This document shows positions 37,749-51,236 of a stretch of 64,000 nt of DNA, piece by piece. Positions within the stretch are counted from its first letter, which is position 1. Every line of letters starts with the position of its first letter. The notes below the pieces were generated by a model. That model was not told the DNA's origin, made no database searches, and was given only the letters and a program-made list of their open reading frames with translations. This stretch comes from Eutrigla gurnardus (taxonomy: Eukaryota > Chordata > Actinopteri > Perciformes > Triglidae), in assembly GCA_963514095.1 (NCBI GenBank), contig OY741271.1, positions 14,786,772 through 14,850,771 of the forward strand, written 5' to 3'. The position numbers and the translations under genes were made by a program.

Positions 37749-40700
37749 ACCTTTTCTCTCTGTACAGTTCCACATTGCTCTCCCTCTCTCCCCTGTTAAC
37801 TTTTCTCCTCAGCCTATCCTTCCCTCGCTCTTCTCCAATTTCCTCCCCCGGCTCGGTCTCTTCTACTATCCATCTTTCATCTGTACTCCTCCTCTATGGC
37901 TCCCTCTCCCCCCCTTTCTCCCCCTCCTCCCTTCTTTCTGTGATAGGACCATGTTAATCTGCAGTGACCTCTTCAGGTCATATTAAAGGTCGCCCAGCTT
38001 CACTTCCTAATGCCCCTAAGGCCACTCTCTCCCCTTTATCTCGTCTTTTCTCTGCTTACTTCTGGCAGCTTTGAAACAAAATACACCATCCACCACCAAC
38101 CAACTTTTCTCCCCGTCAGTTTGGTCCAACAGTAGAAAAGTATGGCCAATGTGACTCCTGTGTCAGTGCTGGGAAAAGAAACCACTTGTTTCAAAAGGAA
38201 GTTATACCTAGTTGATCAAAGGACCCTGTGTTCTTCTCCCGTAATGTTACAAATGTGTGAATTGATTTAGAACTGGATGTTATTTAACACTGTTCATTTT
38301 TCATTTTATAAAAATAGTTTTTTTGTCATACGATTGAATTGTCTTGACTGTTCTGGTCAGTTTGGTCATGTTTACATTCTTATATTATCATTTGGGTTGG
38401 AAGAGGTGCTGGTTTATTCACTAGTTTCCATGTATATTTAATCTCGGCAGGCAGTGTCATGTGTTGCATTTTACTTAATGTGTGGATATATATGTTTGAT
38501 CAAATTGCAATCAGCGGCTACTATGATATGTCATCATTGGGATCTTGATTTGTCCTGCACACATTTGCAGAGGGAACTCAATGTGCTGCAATAAAAGAAA
38601 ATTGACTAAAAAAAGAAAAATCTGCAGCAAATTGAGAAACACATTCAACACTTTGATAAGCTATATATGGATTCTGTGGTTAATGTTTCTCCTTTTTCTG
38701 TGTGCCTTGCTGTGCAGAACCGCGGGCGTTTGGCAGAAAAACGGACCATCCCCCTTCCCCCAAACCGGGTGCCCAAGAAGGAGCTGGCCTCCATCTTCAG
38801 CAGTGATGACAGTGAAGGCAGCGAGCGGGCAAGTGGAGATCATGCCCACATCAAACAGGAGGACGAGTTGCATTATAGTATAATGAGAAAAAGGTGAGGA
38901 ACATGGCACATCTATGGTTATGGCTTCAATGTATATTGAAGGACCGCATATCCTATTTTTTTTTAATTTCTTACATTTTCAGTGTGTTTAGAAGACACTG
39001 ATGCACATTGTGGGAATTGTGTCGGCTTTCGTCCTGCCTGAAAATGCATACACTGTACTGTGAAATCGCCAAGAGAAGGAAATATCAGGATAGTCATTTT
39101 TGTTTAAAAAAACACTCATAGTAGTAAGTCCTCTGTTTTGACAGATGCTGTTGCATAGGGATGCAACTTGTCGAGACACCTTGGTGTGTTTATTTTTGTC
39201 ACTAAAAGTAATTTCAGGATAATTTTAAGGTGTTAAAGACTCTTTGAGATGAACAGACGGAGAACTGTGTTACAGCTTTTGCTTTGGGATGTCATAGGGA
39301 AGGATGTAGCTCTAGCTTTCAAAGTGTTAATTGGTTTGTTGATTTGCGTTTCGCTGCTCCTGCCAAGTCTCAGTGTATCTGTCTTGACTTGATACTGAAA
39401 GACTCAGTCACCTGATTCACCACTGTCTGCTCCGTTGCATCCGGTGCTGCGTTCGGGAGCAGATTGATCAGAGTGTTTGATATCCAACATTCAAAAGGTG
39501 TTGCCGCTACTTCTTTATGTTATGTTATTGCACTTTTTCAGCTTAAGTGTCAAAAACATTTTGAAATGGTTAGGAAATGACACGTTAGAATATCTGTCCA
39601 TCTTGATATGCATTGTGCAGCTCAGTTACAAAAAGATGGGATTATAATGTTTTTTGAATCGCTCCGTTTGCAAGAAATTCAGACATTTTCAATCTGGAAT
39701 AAACATCACATGGATTTGTGGTTACTTGGTATGTACATGACAGGCTATGGACAGATATAATGCAGAAGTTGTTCATTGATTAACCTCGGAGGGTCCCCAG
39801 CTGCATTACAAGCAGCTTGTGCAACCTCATTACAGGAGGGGATGTTTTTCATGTCTTGAGACTTGCGTGAAACACGGCGGACAGCACAGCAACTGTGAAG
39901 CTTTAAATGGATCCACTAACCTCATTTAAGAGGGCTTCCCCTCCCCCTGACACTTGTGCCGCTGGCGTGTTAAGATGATAATGAATTTAAAGAACACTTA
40001 TGACTAATATGTCAGGCTTTTACCCTTTGAAAGGCGACGGACTCGCTGGAGCCGTAGCTCCGGTCTGTCCTGGGCATCCGTCTCAGCCCTGCTTTATCCC
40101 CCAGTGCGCGTCTGGACGAACGGGTTAATGGGATGTCCAATCACGGAAATGTGATTTCCATTGACCGCAGCTTCGTAAGTGAGTCGTAGAAGGGTCTTAA
40201 CAAATTGGATTTGGCCAATGGATGTGAAAAATACAGGCCTCTGTATACATGTGTGAGCGAATCTGTGCCGTCTCCTCCACACATCATCGAGGCTGGCGGC
40301 AGCACTGTGTTACCTACTGTAACTGCACTTTAATCCGCATGGGCTCATTGAAGTGGTAATTATTAATCCAAATTTTTTTTACCTAACATAATTCCTCATG
40401 CAGCAAATTCACTTCAGTTGGCATTACACTAGGAGATACCCTATATTGCCAAAAGTATTCGCTCACCTGCCTTCACTTGCATATAAATCATAAGTGACCC
40501 ATTTTAATCCATAGGTTTTAATATGATGTCGGTCCAACCTTTGCAGCTATAGCTTCAACTCTTCTGGGAAGGCTTTCCACAAGGTTTAGGAGTGTGTTTA
40601 TGGGCATTTTTGACCATTCTTCCAGAAGTGTATTTGTGAGGTCACACACTGATGTTGGAGGGAAGGCCTGGCTCTCAGTCTCTGCTCTAATTCATCCCAA

Positions 40701-43700
40701 AGGTGTTCTATCGGGTTGAGGTCAGGACTCAAGTTCACCCACACCAAACTCTCTCATCCATGTGTTTATGGACCCTGCTTTGTGCACTGGTGCACAGTCA
40801 TGTTGGAACAGGAAGGGGCCATCCCCAAACTGTTCCCACAAACTTGGAAGCATGGAATTGTCCAACATCTCTTGGTACGCTGAAGCATTCAGAGTTCCTT
40901 TCACTGGAACTAAGGGGCCAAGCCCAGCTCCTGAAAAACACCCCAACACCATAATCCCCCTCCACCAAACTTTACACATGGCCCAATGCAGTCAGATAAG
41001 TACCGTTGTCCTGGCAACCACCAAACCCAGACTCATCCATCAGATTGCCATATGGAGAGTGGCGGCAAGCTTTACACCACTGCAACCAATGCTTTGCATT
41101 GCACTTGCTGATGTATGGCTTGGATGCAGCTACTCGTCCATGGAAACCCATTCCATGAAGCTCTCTACGCACTGTTCCTGCGTTAATCTGAAGGTCAAAT
41201 GAAGTTTGGAGGTCTGTAGTGATTGTGGAATATTTAGGAACGAGGAAATTTCATGAGTGGACTTGTTGCACAGGTGGCATCCTATCACAGTACCACGCTG
41301 GAATTCCTGAGAGTGACCCATTCTTTCACAAATGTTTTTAGAAACGGTCTGCATGCCTCGGTGCTTGCTTTTATACACCTGTGGCCATTGAAGTCATTGG
41401 AACACCTGATTTCAATTATTTGGATGGGTGAGTGAATACATTTGGCAATATAGTGTTCTTTCAACTCCACTCCAGTTTTTCATTGCATATCTAAATATAT
41501 ATATATAATGTCACCTTAAAGAGTAGATTGTTTGGTTAGTTCAGGTGCCTGATTTTACATAAAGAGGATTTGTGCGTCAGTGTCAACAAGTTCATAGTCC
41601 TTCATAGCTCATCATTCTCACCCGGACATCCTCTCAAGTTCATTATGAACTGGTCCACCATCTTTTAACCAGATTAATGTCCATATTTAGTGGCTTTACA
41701 GACAATTGGTTTACCTGGTGCTCCACAGAGTCCTGCTGAATAAGCACAGAGCATCGAGAGACTAAAGTGCTGCCAGATCACGGAGCCAACCAAGTAATCG
41801 TTAGAACAATCTGGTATACAGAAGCTCCTTGGGGTGTCCGAACCAAAGTCTAGCCCGGCTCCTGTAAACATACAAGAACTGAAAGGTAGACACAAAATCA
41901 AGTTTTGTTATCGCCTTTGTGTATTGCCTTGGTATCAGTGCTGCAGCTTGTTTGGATCTGACTTTCATTAACACTGATTTATGCATTCTTCTCAGGGACT
42001 GAATATTTGATACCAGTAATTCCAGTTTTACTTTCTCACTCAAGAGCAAAACAAATCCTACCTTAGTGTTTGTTTCAGTTGGCAGTAGATAACTACGCTT
42101 TGATTGAAAAGTGCTGACTGAGAGTCTGGGTAATTGCCCGACAACCACCATGGTTTTTATAAGTTACACCCGCTGACGTCTGCCTTTTAGCCTTTCAGCC
42201 CTCGCCTGACGATTACAAAAAAAAAATCACCGTACCATTATTAATGTCCACCAAAAACAAATGATGGCAGTTTTTCAATCGTGCATGGGGCCATTCTCTC
42301 CTTGATCACTTCCTTATGCAATTGCTTACTTCTAAAAAAGTATCAAAAAGACCAAGCTGCTTGGTTTCTGTTCAACACTTGTCTGACTGTCAGAGATGGT
42401 CACTGGGTCTCATCATATAAGAGCCATCTTGTCCTGTGCTTATCCACTCAGCAGGGAGCAACATACTGAATTCAATATAACCTCCTAACATCCCATTGAA
42501 TTGTTTTTGGACCGGCATCTCTGTCTTAAGCAGCAAGGTCATAGCTGGTGTCAGTGTGGCTGTAATTTTGACCTGGTTAAGGCTCGGTGCTATCTGTTTT
42601 TTATACCTTGATACCTTCCTGACATTTCACCAGGGTAACGGTATATGACAGTCGATGTCGAGGGTGCGGTGGCCACATAAGACTGCACTGCTACACTCAC
42701 CGCTATAACGCTGATCATTTAATATTGCCTCCCTGCCTCTCTCACACGGGGGGCACTAACGATACCGTCATATCAGTGGGCTGAATAGAGCAGATGGTGG
42801 TGGCAGACTGGCAGTTGAATAAAATCATGTGGCTATAAACTAGGGATGTCAACAGTCAGACGTTTTTGATGGTTCATGGTCTGTAGTCAGTCTATAGGTT
42901 TATTTTCATCTCTATATTAACGAATCGAGCTGTTGAAACAGGACACATCGGTGGCTGCACCGGCACCCGTAACCTGATCAAAAGGCTGCAATAAACTTCA
43001 GCATAGCCAACAGAAAATAAAATATTTGACACTTACAACACAAAACATTAAAACTGAATGGATATAACCCATCGAAATGCAGCAGCAAAGCTCATTGAGT
43101 CAATAGAGGAAAAATAAACCAAAACTGACATCCCTACTATAAACTAAGCTTTTTAAGGCAACAAAAGATAACCCTCAGTATATATATAGAGATGACCTCT
43201 GGTGGCGTGTGCTGTGCACTGCAATAAATTACATCAAGACAGCATCATAGAACGCGCGTCTGTATTTATGATGGTATCAAAATCATGTCATCATCTGGAT
43301 TTCTAAATACCCTGATTTACTTTTATACCTCCCAAGCCTAACCTGGTTAGAATTGTCGTTTACGTGATTATGTTTTTTTTTCCCCAGTGAAATTTTGAGG
43401 CAGTGTAAACTTTGTTGCCTATTGACAGTATTGACTGTGTTTGCAGGAGGCTGATTTGTGAAATTAGAATCAAAGCTTGCATTCATAAACATTTAGAAGA
43501 TGTTATTTAATATTACAGCTTTTTTCAGTTTCCCTTTACAGTCCACCTTTCTGTATGGAAAAAAATGTATTTCATGGAGCAGCATTGTGTTAATGGGGGT
43601 CTATACTTCTCTCACCGTGCAATAACCACAGAGAGAGAGAGAGAGAGACACTGATGCTGAGTTAGCTACTGTATGCCTATTGTATTTGACATTCTGTCTG

Positions 43701-46700
43701 CTGGTTTTATTGAACAACTGTGTCATTGCCTTATGCCAGTAGGAGGTCACGGACAGTGTGAAATTACTGGAAATGGCTCTCCCCTAAAGCACTAATTAGT
43801 GAGCTTGGTTTTATAGCTTTCTAGAGGAGCTTTCCGCTTCAAGAATTTTAGCCTTGTTTACACACTTTTACCATGGCAATGGATCCACAGCACTTTGGTA
43901 GTTGATTGGGTGTTGGCTAGCAGCTAATGTTCGTTGTTTCCACATCGAGCAGTGTTTTGCCTCTTGAAGGACCATACCAGTGGTACTACATGTAATTGTC
44001 CATTGACAACATCGGCCACCTAGCTTACATAAGCCTACCATGTTTACCAAAATTGCTTTTTATTTTTGTCCAAGTAAAAAAGGAAGTCAACTTGATATTC
44101 CCGGCTAGCTCCACCCGGGCCACTTACATAAACTGGAAGCAGCCGGATATTCACAACAAGTGTCCCCAGAACCTGGTCCTAGCTTCGGACGCAGACGTGA
44201 TTTGGTATCAGTGTGCACATTTTAATGGCTTTTATCAGAGCAAAACAGTAATTTTAAAAGAGGTAGGCTGAGCTCTACTAAGTTGTGTTGAAGACGGGGA
44301 AACTCTGCTCATGGAGAGAAGTTGGAATTAGACTGGTATGGTTCATTAAATTCAAAACAGCGGATCAACAAATGATGATCAGTATTTATTCATTTAGTCT
44401 CAGATTTGGTATTGGCCTTGAAGTGCTTCATGTTTTGTTCACTTCGTATGTTGAAATCTGCTGAAGATATTAAGAGCTTTAGCCTTTTTCAGTATCCACG
44501 ATACAACAGTGTACTATTTCTGAATCAGAAAAAAAGGAATTTGGACAAATGAAAAAAAAAAATGGAAATAGAAAAATAAGAATGATAATGGTCCATGATG
44601 GAAAAATTAACAGTAAAACCAGCAGTGGGTAGTATAGTGCAGTGCAGGGGAACTAAAATACAACATGGCGGACTTACCATATTCTATTTCCATTGTACTT
44701 TCCTTTCCTCCCTTGGCTGCCTTATCGACCTCATGTCTGCCTGTACAGCAGAAGAACAAGGGGAAGTGAAGCCCAAGTGAAGCCAGGCTATTCTTAGTTA
44801 TTTATGTATCTATTTCTGTATTTATTCATTACCCCCTCTGCTTGCAGGGTTCCCAGTTGTGGTTTGCTTTTCGATCCAACTGTGAGCAGCATGACAATTG
44901 TGTTTCCGTTGCTACTTGGAATCTGACAAAACATAACATTTATACACAACGGAAGCATTTTCCTGCTTTAAGTTTCACGTGCCTCAATACCTATGGTATT
45001 TCCTAAATAAAATGCTTTCATCATAGTATTTTTTTCCCCTGCGGAGCATCAGAGAAACTTAACTCATTCCTTCTCATTCTTGATTTTTGCCCAAGTTGTT
45101 ATCATGCTGTGGTTGCTGAATATTACATATTGCCCGGTGGTATTTTAATGTTGCTGTAGGCCAGCTGTGCAGCTAGCAGGCTGTGTGTTTGAGCTGTTGT
45201 CTTGAGAGAAGAGGAGGATACACAGTAAACCTGTGAGCACCAGATGCTATCCAGCGTTTGTGACCTGTGTCTCTTCTCTGTCTCTCCTCCTCCACCTTCA
45301 CAACCCTGTTGTCTGTCTGTCAGCACTTTCCCAGTTGTGGTGTGAGACATGGCGTCAGGGCGCCTGGACTGCCAGCTTCTGCCAGCTCACACTGTGACCT
45401 CCAGCCCCACCACCGCAGCTCCGTGTGCCAATGCCACAGCAGGCCACTACTGGGCATTTATACTGAGGCGACAGCCTTTGCCAGGAAAAGGGTTTTTTTC
45501 ATGTTGTTTGTGCCATTTTGGATGGTGACGCCTGCTGTAATGTTTAGGGGTGTCACGGTTTTAATTCTTAATCTGAAATGGATAAAATTAGGTTTCTATT
45601 AAGGCCTTCAAAGTCAAAAGCAGGATTCTCTCTGTATATTCCCTCTCTCTATCCGGCCTACTTCGTGACCAGAGGAAAAGAACTAACACTTCAAAGACGA
45701 CACAATTTAGCTTATTGGTAGCCGCGACGCCACGGCCTCTGCTGGAGTTGGAGATGACGGAGAAACAATCCTCCTGCTTCCCTGGAGACAATTTGCCTAT
45801 GAGTTATGTATCGATTGAACGTAGCGTTGACAGAAAAACTGGAGTTTTTAGGCTACAGAAGATTTAACGACTGCAGCAATGGAGCCTCCTGCCAAAAAAA
45901 GAAAATAGCAGTCCGCAAACCATCCGACAATTTCAGCAGCGGTCGTGTAAATCGACTTAATATCTGTCTGCATCACTTTGTATGGTTTGTATGCAGACAT
46001 CAGCAGGGACTTCATGTTGCATTCAGGTGTACCTCGTAAACTCTGAGAAACTCAAGCTGTTGTTGCAAAGGCCCCTCCTGCCGTCTAGTACATCTTATTT
46101 TTGTTTAAAGTTGGTTCACGATTGAATGGTGAAATAAGTTTGCTGTTATTTCATATTAAATAATTTAAATATGACTTTATAGTATGAGAGATCAAAAATA
46201 TATACTTGATTGCAGTTTCTATTTTAATGTGATAACCCTGTACCAGAACCATTGAAAAAAACAAAAGAGATAAATTAGGGCTGAAATGTGTCTGAAATGA
46301 GTATCAACGTTTAAAGGATGTAATGTTTGGTTTGATCCCCCCCAATTATTTAATCTGAATTTCCTGACCTAGAGCAGGAAACAAGTCTGTCTGTTTGGAC
46401 AATATATTTCAAACTTGATTCACCAGAGATTAAACATGTTTATATTCTCTATCAGTAATGAACAGGTATCGTTTTGGTATCAGCACCTAAACTCTAGTCT
46501 TTTAAATTGATAGCCAGCCTGTGGAAATTTGATTAGTAATACCGGCTTTGTGGTATCATCTCAGTTATGTTGGATACCAGTAGTATCCGTGACCGACGTA
46601 GAGTATTAACACATATTCGTCTTCTCAGTCGGGTCAGTGTGTGTCTCCTGTGGTCGGAGATGAGAGGTGCAGTATTGACCAGTTTAGGGATGAGCTGAGG

Positions 46701-49137
46701 ATGAGATGATTGTCTCCGGTGTGCACCTGGGTGATAAGAAGACAGCTCATGTCCTTCTTTGCTATCAGGCTCAACAGCCACAAAATACCCCCCCACACAC
46801 ACACGCACACACACACACACACACACTCCAACCCCCCCTCCATCCTCTCCGACGCCCCTGTCCTTCCCAGCTAACCCTGGCCCTAGGAGCTCCTTAGGGA
46901 GCGCTGACTCAGGTGACTGGGTTTTAAACACCATTGCCACCCCCACCCCCCTTCATCTTCCAGGACTTGAGTATGACCTTGGCTCCACACAGATGGGGGG
47001 GTGGGGGGAGGGCAGAAGGGTAGGGAATGGGGTGGGGATAGGGCCAGGCCCTCATTAGCCCAAGCCGAGGCGGGACAGCTCAGGAAAAGTGCGCTAATTA
47101 CCGTACTAACAATGTCCTTGCCGCTCATGGCTTAAAGCGGCCACTTCGCCACGGGATAATAACCCCATCACCTCTCTGAGAAGTTCAGGACGGCATTATC
47201 ATGATCACTTTAAATGATGGACAGAGGGTGGTGTTATCTGCTAGCTGGCTGATGGATGTGACTGCAGGTTCCGTACAGTGGACCGTTTAACTGTGGTGTG
47301 TGTGTGCGATGTGTGTTCTGTTGTCACCGGGTGATGCAGATACATTATTATGTGACTTTAAGCACAATAAAAAAAAAAAAAAACCCCTGCATCTCAGTTT
47401 GTGTTTTGAAGAAAACCATTTGGCTCTCAGACGCAGATAGCTACTCATTTTAGCAACTTACCCTCCCAAAAAAAGAAGTCTATCATTAGACTAGAAAGTT
47501 TGTATTCACAGTCCAATCAAGCCTCTCGCTTAGCAACCGGCGGTGTTTTGTCTGAGACCGTTTTTCTGAGTCATTGGTTCTCTGACTGAAAGGTGACTGG
47601 TGAAGCCAGCATTAGGCCCTCCACGCTTTCCTTCATCTTTTCTGTTAGCGTGTGGAAAACAGCTTGGCGACTGACAGCCTGACATTACAGCAGGAGCCTG
47701 TAATCATGGGACTGTAAAAACCCAAATCCAGCAGCCGCAAACAGTGTGGCCTCGTCATAGTGGTGGCAGCTAAGAGCCATTCACCGCTTCTGTCCCATAA
47801 ACTGTGCTTGCTCTGTCACACCAGACCCCCTTCATAGACGATTCTGCTTTCAATAAAGTTACGAGTTAAGCCCATAAATGAGATTCCCGCTGACATGAGA
47901 GGATGCTGATACCATCAAGCTAACATGGTTAAGTACTGCATTTTTTTGGGGGCTTATTTTGTGGACAAAATCATAGCGTTTACTGATCATTTAGGATGCT
48001 CCATATAGCGTACGTTACAGTCATTTAGTAAATTACATTTAGACTTTAACCTAAAACATATTCAGCCCTGTTCCTCTCCTACCACACAAGCTGTTTGCAA
48101 TACTTACACTACACTGGTACTGCACGGCTGCCATACTCCCCTCCAACTCTAAGCGCCTATTTCCCATCATTACGCCAGTTAATGTGATCAGGATGGGAAT
48201 GAGATTGCAAATGAAATACAGTTGTTTGGGTCCACTGGTGTGCGGAGGTTCGGAAGGCGCCTTGTTGCAGCCTTTGGAGCAGCGTGGCTCCAGCTAGATC
48301 CAGGCCTAATCTGGAAACCCTCCTCCTGCTCTTCCTTTGGGTACTGAAGGGCAGGACAGGGTGTTTGTCAGACTATTGTGGACTGTTTTGTTGTGAAGCC
48401 CCTCCTGTTGAAGTTGAGGCATGACAATAGAAAAGAAGACCTGACGCCCAGTGTCATATAACCCGAATTATTGCGTTGTCTTTTAGATATTAATTCCTAA
48501 TAAGTACGTAACATGTGTTCAAGACTTGACTGATATTTTGGTTTTCACCATCTGTCTTTTTAACAATATTCAATTGCCGTATTTCTCTAAAACAGCAGTT
48601 GGCAGCCCCAGTTAAAAAGAGCCATAATCAGGTTTTAAGCTGCTAAACTACTTATGAGTTGTGAATATGTTCGATAATACATCTTAGTGTGGAAGATGAG
48701 TAGGGATGAGACCCAAAAGTGCTGGATGCGGTAGTCTGTCAGAGTGCATTACACACCTCAGAGCTAAGAGGCAGTTGACAGGACAGCCACTTGTAGCTGC
48801 TGAGTCTGTGTAGAGGTATGTATTTTAGAGAGTTTAGACAGTGCTGCCGATGAAATATGAATGTATGCGCCGCTGCTTTCTCACACACCAGTTTGGATTG
48901 CCCTGTGGAATTAAGTTTGTTTGGGACTACTTTTAAATGTGTTTGTCATCTCTTTCCTTTGTGTCTGTGTGTGTGTGTGTGTTTGTGTGCATGTTTGCGT
49001 GTGCTACAGTCGTGACAGTGACCTCTCTACAATCATCTCCAACCTGCACCACACCAGACAGCACGGCATGCCCGAGGGCCAGTCAGCCTCTGACCGCAAC
49101 ACCAGTTCTGGACACACAGGTAGGACCCCCAATGATG

Positions 49138-49186
<49 letters not shown>

Positions 49187-51192
49187 TGTGTGAGTGTGTG
49201 CGTGCGTGCATGTTTAAAGGATTGTCAGGATATTTTCTTTCTTTTTCATTCTTCCTCTCTTTCCACCTTTGCATCCAGGCTGATGATAAACCCCCTTTAC
49301 ATCTCCTGTTACACACGTAAACGTTTCATTACCCATTTAATTTACCCTAATGTGTGTGATTGGTGGGAATTTAACATAAGCTTATTACCAATTCCTGGAG
49401 GTCACTCTCAAGTTGATTTCTTAATGATCTTCCTACATTCTCTGCCACACTCCAGGATTTTAGTTAAACCCCCTGTTTTAAATTACTCCAGAATAAATAG
49501 CTTTGTTTGCCATTAATCCAGTTTCATGTGAGCAGAGGAACCATGGTGTGCATGTGCTTAGAGCTTTTCTCACAGCTTACAGACAGGACACAGACAGCAT
49601 TTAATCACAGCTATTTGTCAAGTAGCTTTGTATGAGGAGATTGTGTTGCCATCAAAGATATATGTTTGTAAAACAGCCTCTATGGATATCATTATTCAGC
49701 GATCAACATCTCAACGGGATGTTTCTGGGTTAGTTCTACCTACATTAATTTGCGTTGTGTTCTGTATTCCAACAAGGTTTGATTACAGGTAACAATGCTT
49801 CACAAGTAACCGAAACACATAATCATTTTATTGAATATTTGAAATGTTATATTTTCAATAGAAACAGCTATTTAACTGATACATGAGTCAAACTTAGGTC
49901 CTCAATCCTGTAGATGACAAGGAACATTTGTCGGCACTGATTTTTACAATATATTCCAATCTTTCTTAACGCTCAACCTGTGGAAGTCATTAAAGTATGA
50001 ATTATAGTAATTTCTATCAATGTAAAGTATAATAGTTAAGATTTTTGCTGACTTAAGCAGACAGGAAAAATGTCTATCTAAAATAGTGATCATGAAAAAA
50101 GAATCGACTGAATTAAAATACATTCCATTAGAAACATTCTTAAACACATTTTTAAAACAAAACATTCACCTGTAATTAGGTTGTCCTTGTTTATCAGCGA
50201 AGGCAATGCCTTGCTTCACCGTTGCCCTGGGATTGACCCCGACCCTTCTTATGACATTAGCCAGAGGCACAGCTAGTACCACAGTCGGTCCAGAGCCAAC
50301 ACCTCCATAGCCACTCTCTGTGTGCTCATCTCCTCTGTCTGCCAGATTAATTGTCCATACGGTGCCCGTGATATCAGGCGGGGGTGGGTGGAAGGTGGAG
50401 GGTATTAGACTGCTCAACAGCCAGCCCAGCCAGTGTCTTAAACCCCGGGTTTGGGACGGATTTCCACCCAAATTCCGGCCTAATCAGCAGCTAAACTTAA
50501 TGGCGAAATCAGAGCCTTGGGTTGTTATCTTAATGGAGGAAGACACAAGTGGATAGAGGTGGGTGGGGGTTGATGGGTGAGCCCGGTGTGGCCTAGGCCA
50601 CGGGGGGTCCAAGACCCTAAAATCTGTCCGTTTGAGCATTAAAGGGAGATTTAACAGGCTGCCTAAGTGGCTCGCTCCCCGTCTGTAAACAAGTCCAATC
50701 CGATCAGCCCCTGGCTCAAATTCTGTCTGCCAGTGAAATTAGACGCACACATTCACAAAGACACAATCACACACAAACAACACTTTATTATGTAGTTATA
50801 CAGAAGCGTGATTGTGCAAAAAATCAACACGGGTTAAAATTGACGTCAAATGGTGTGATGTGTGTGACGTTTTAGAGCGGTGGATTATTTGACTTTGAGA
50901 TAGATGAGGGGATGAACGAAGCTCCACGTCCGTGACATTGTGTTTACTCTGTTCTGTCGGTCAACTCCTCTATTCGACTTTGACTCCAAAAGTGATTCAG
51001 AGAGAATCTGAGAGGGAGTAAGACGGGAGAGAAATTAAGGATAGCATTAAAAAAAAAAAAAAAAAAGTCTGTAACAGGAAGACAGAGATGAGGTGATGGA
51101 AGAAACATTTGGAAATGGAGAGACGAAAGAGAGATGAATGAGTGCGGTGGTGGTATCAGGGGAGGGCAGGCGGCAGCGATGGCGGTGGACGG

Positions 51193-51236
<44 letters not shown>

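Larger units (their letters stand above)
28918..38717 (+). other. samd11: samd11 intron 2
   Basis: 9800 bases, phase 0. It is rich in simple repeats: (CA)n at 30376-30466, a CTCA tetranucleotide at 31329-31462, compound GT tracts at 32121-32215, 33784-33832 and 35411-35503, poly-G at 33841-33855, (GT)33 at 36863-36928 and (CT)39 at 37667-37744. It contains the 0.7 kb inverted-end element at 30470-31171. GC-rich, GA- or CT-rich patches lie at 33480-33780 and 36360-36720. No second gene is seen; the open frames across the repeats encode only poly-Cys/Val or poly-Thr/His. Confidence 0.85.
38894..49009 (+). other. samd11: samd11 intron 3
   Basis: 10116 bases, between two bases and one base of codon 241. 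It holds the Tc1 relic (40439-41455), the hAT MITE (42841-43136), a possible hAT-like remnant (45547-46060), a candidate regulatory block (47041-47225) and (TG)n just before exon 4. Human SAMD11 has, as I remember it, an extra 51-base exon in this position (VHTHWDV-like); I searched by eye for a match and found none. Confidence 0.8.

Noticed and set aside
39143..39160. GTTGCATAGGGATGCAAC palindrome as a transposon end
   Set aside because: It contains TAGGGATG like the hAT MITE end, but there is no partner end or target duplication nearby.
41674..42151. Two overlapping minus-strand open frames next to the Tc1 relic
   Set aside because: No motif I recognise. They might be an old retroelement fragment but nothing supports that.
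44073..44271. Open frame with VKKEVNLIFPASSTRATYINWK
   Set aside because: Short, preceded by an unrelated segment, no family match and no splice sites in phase with samd11.
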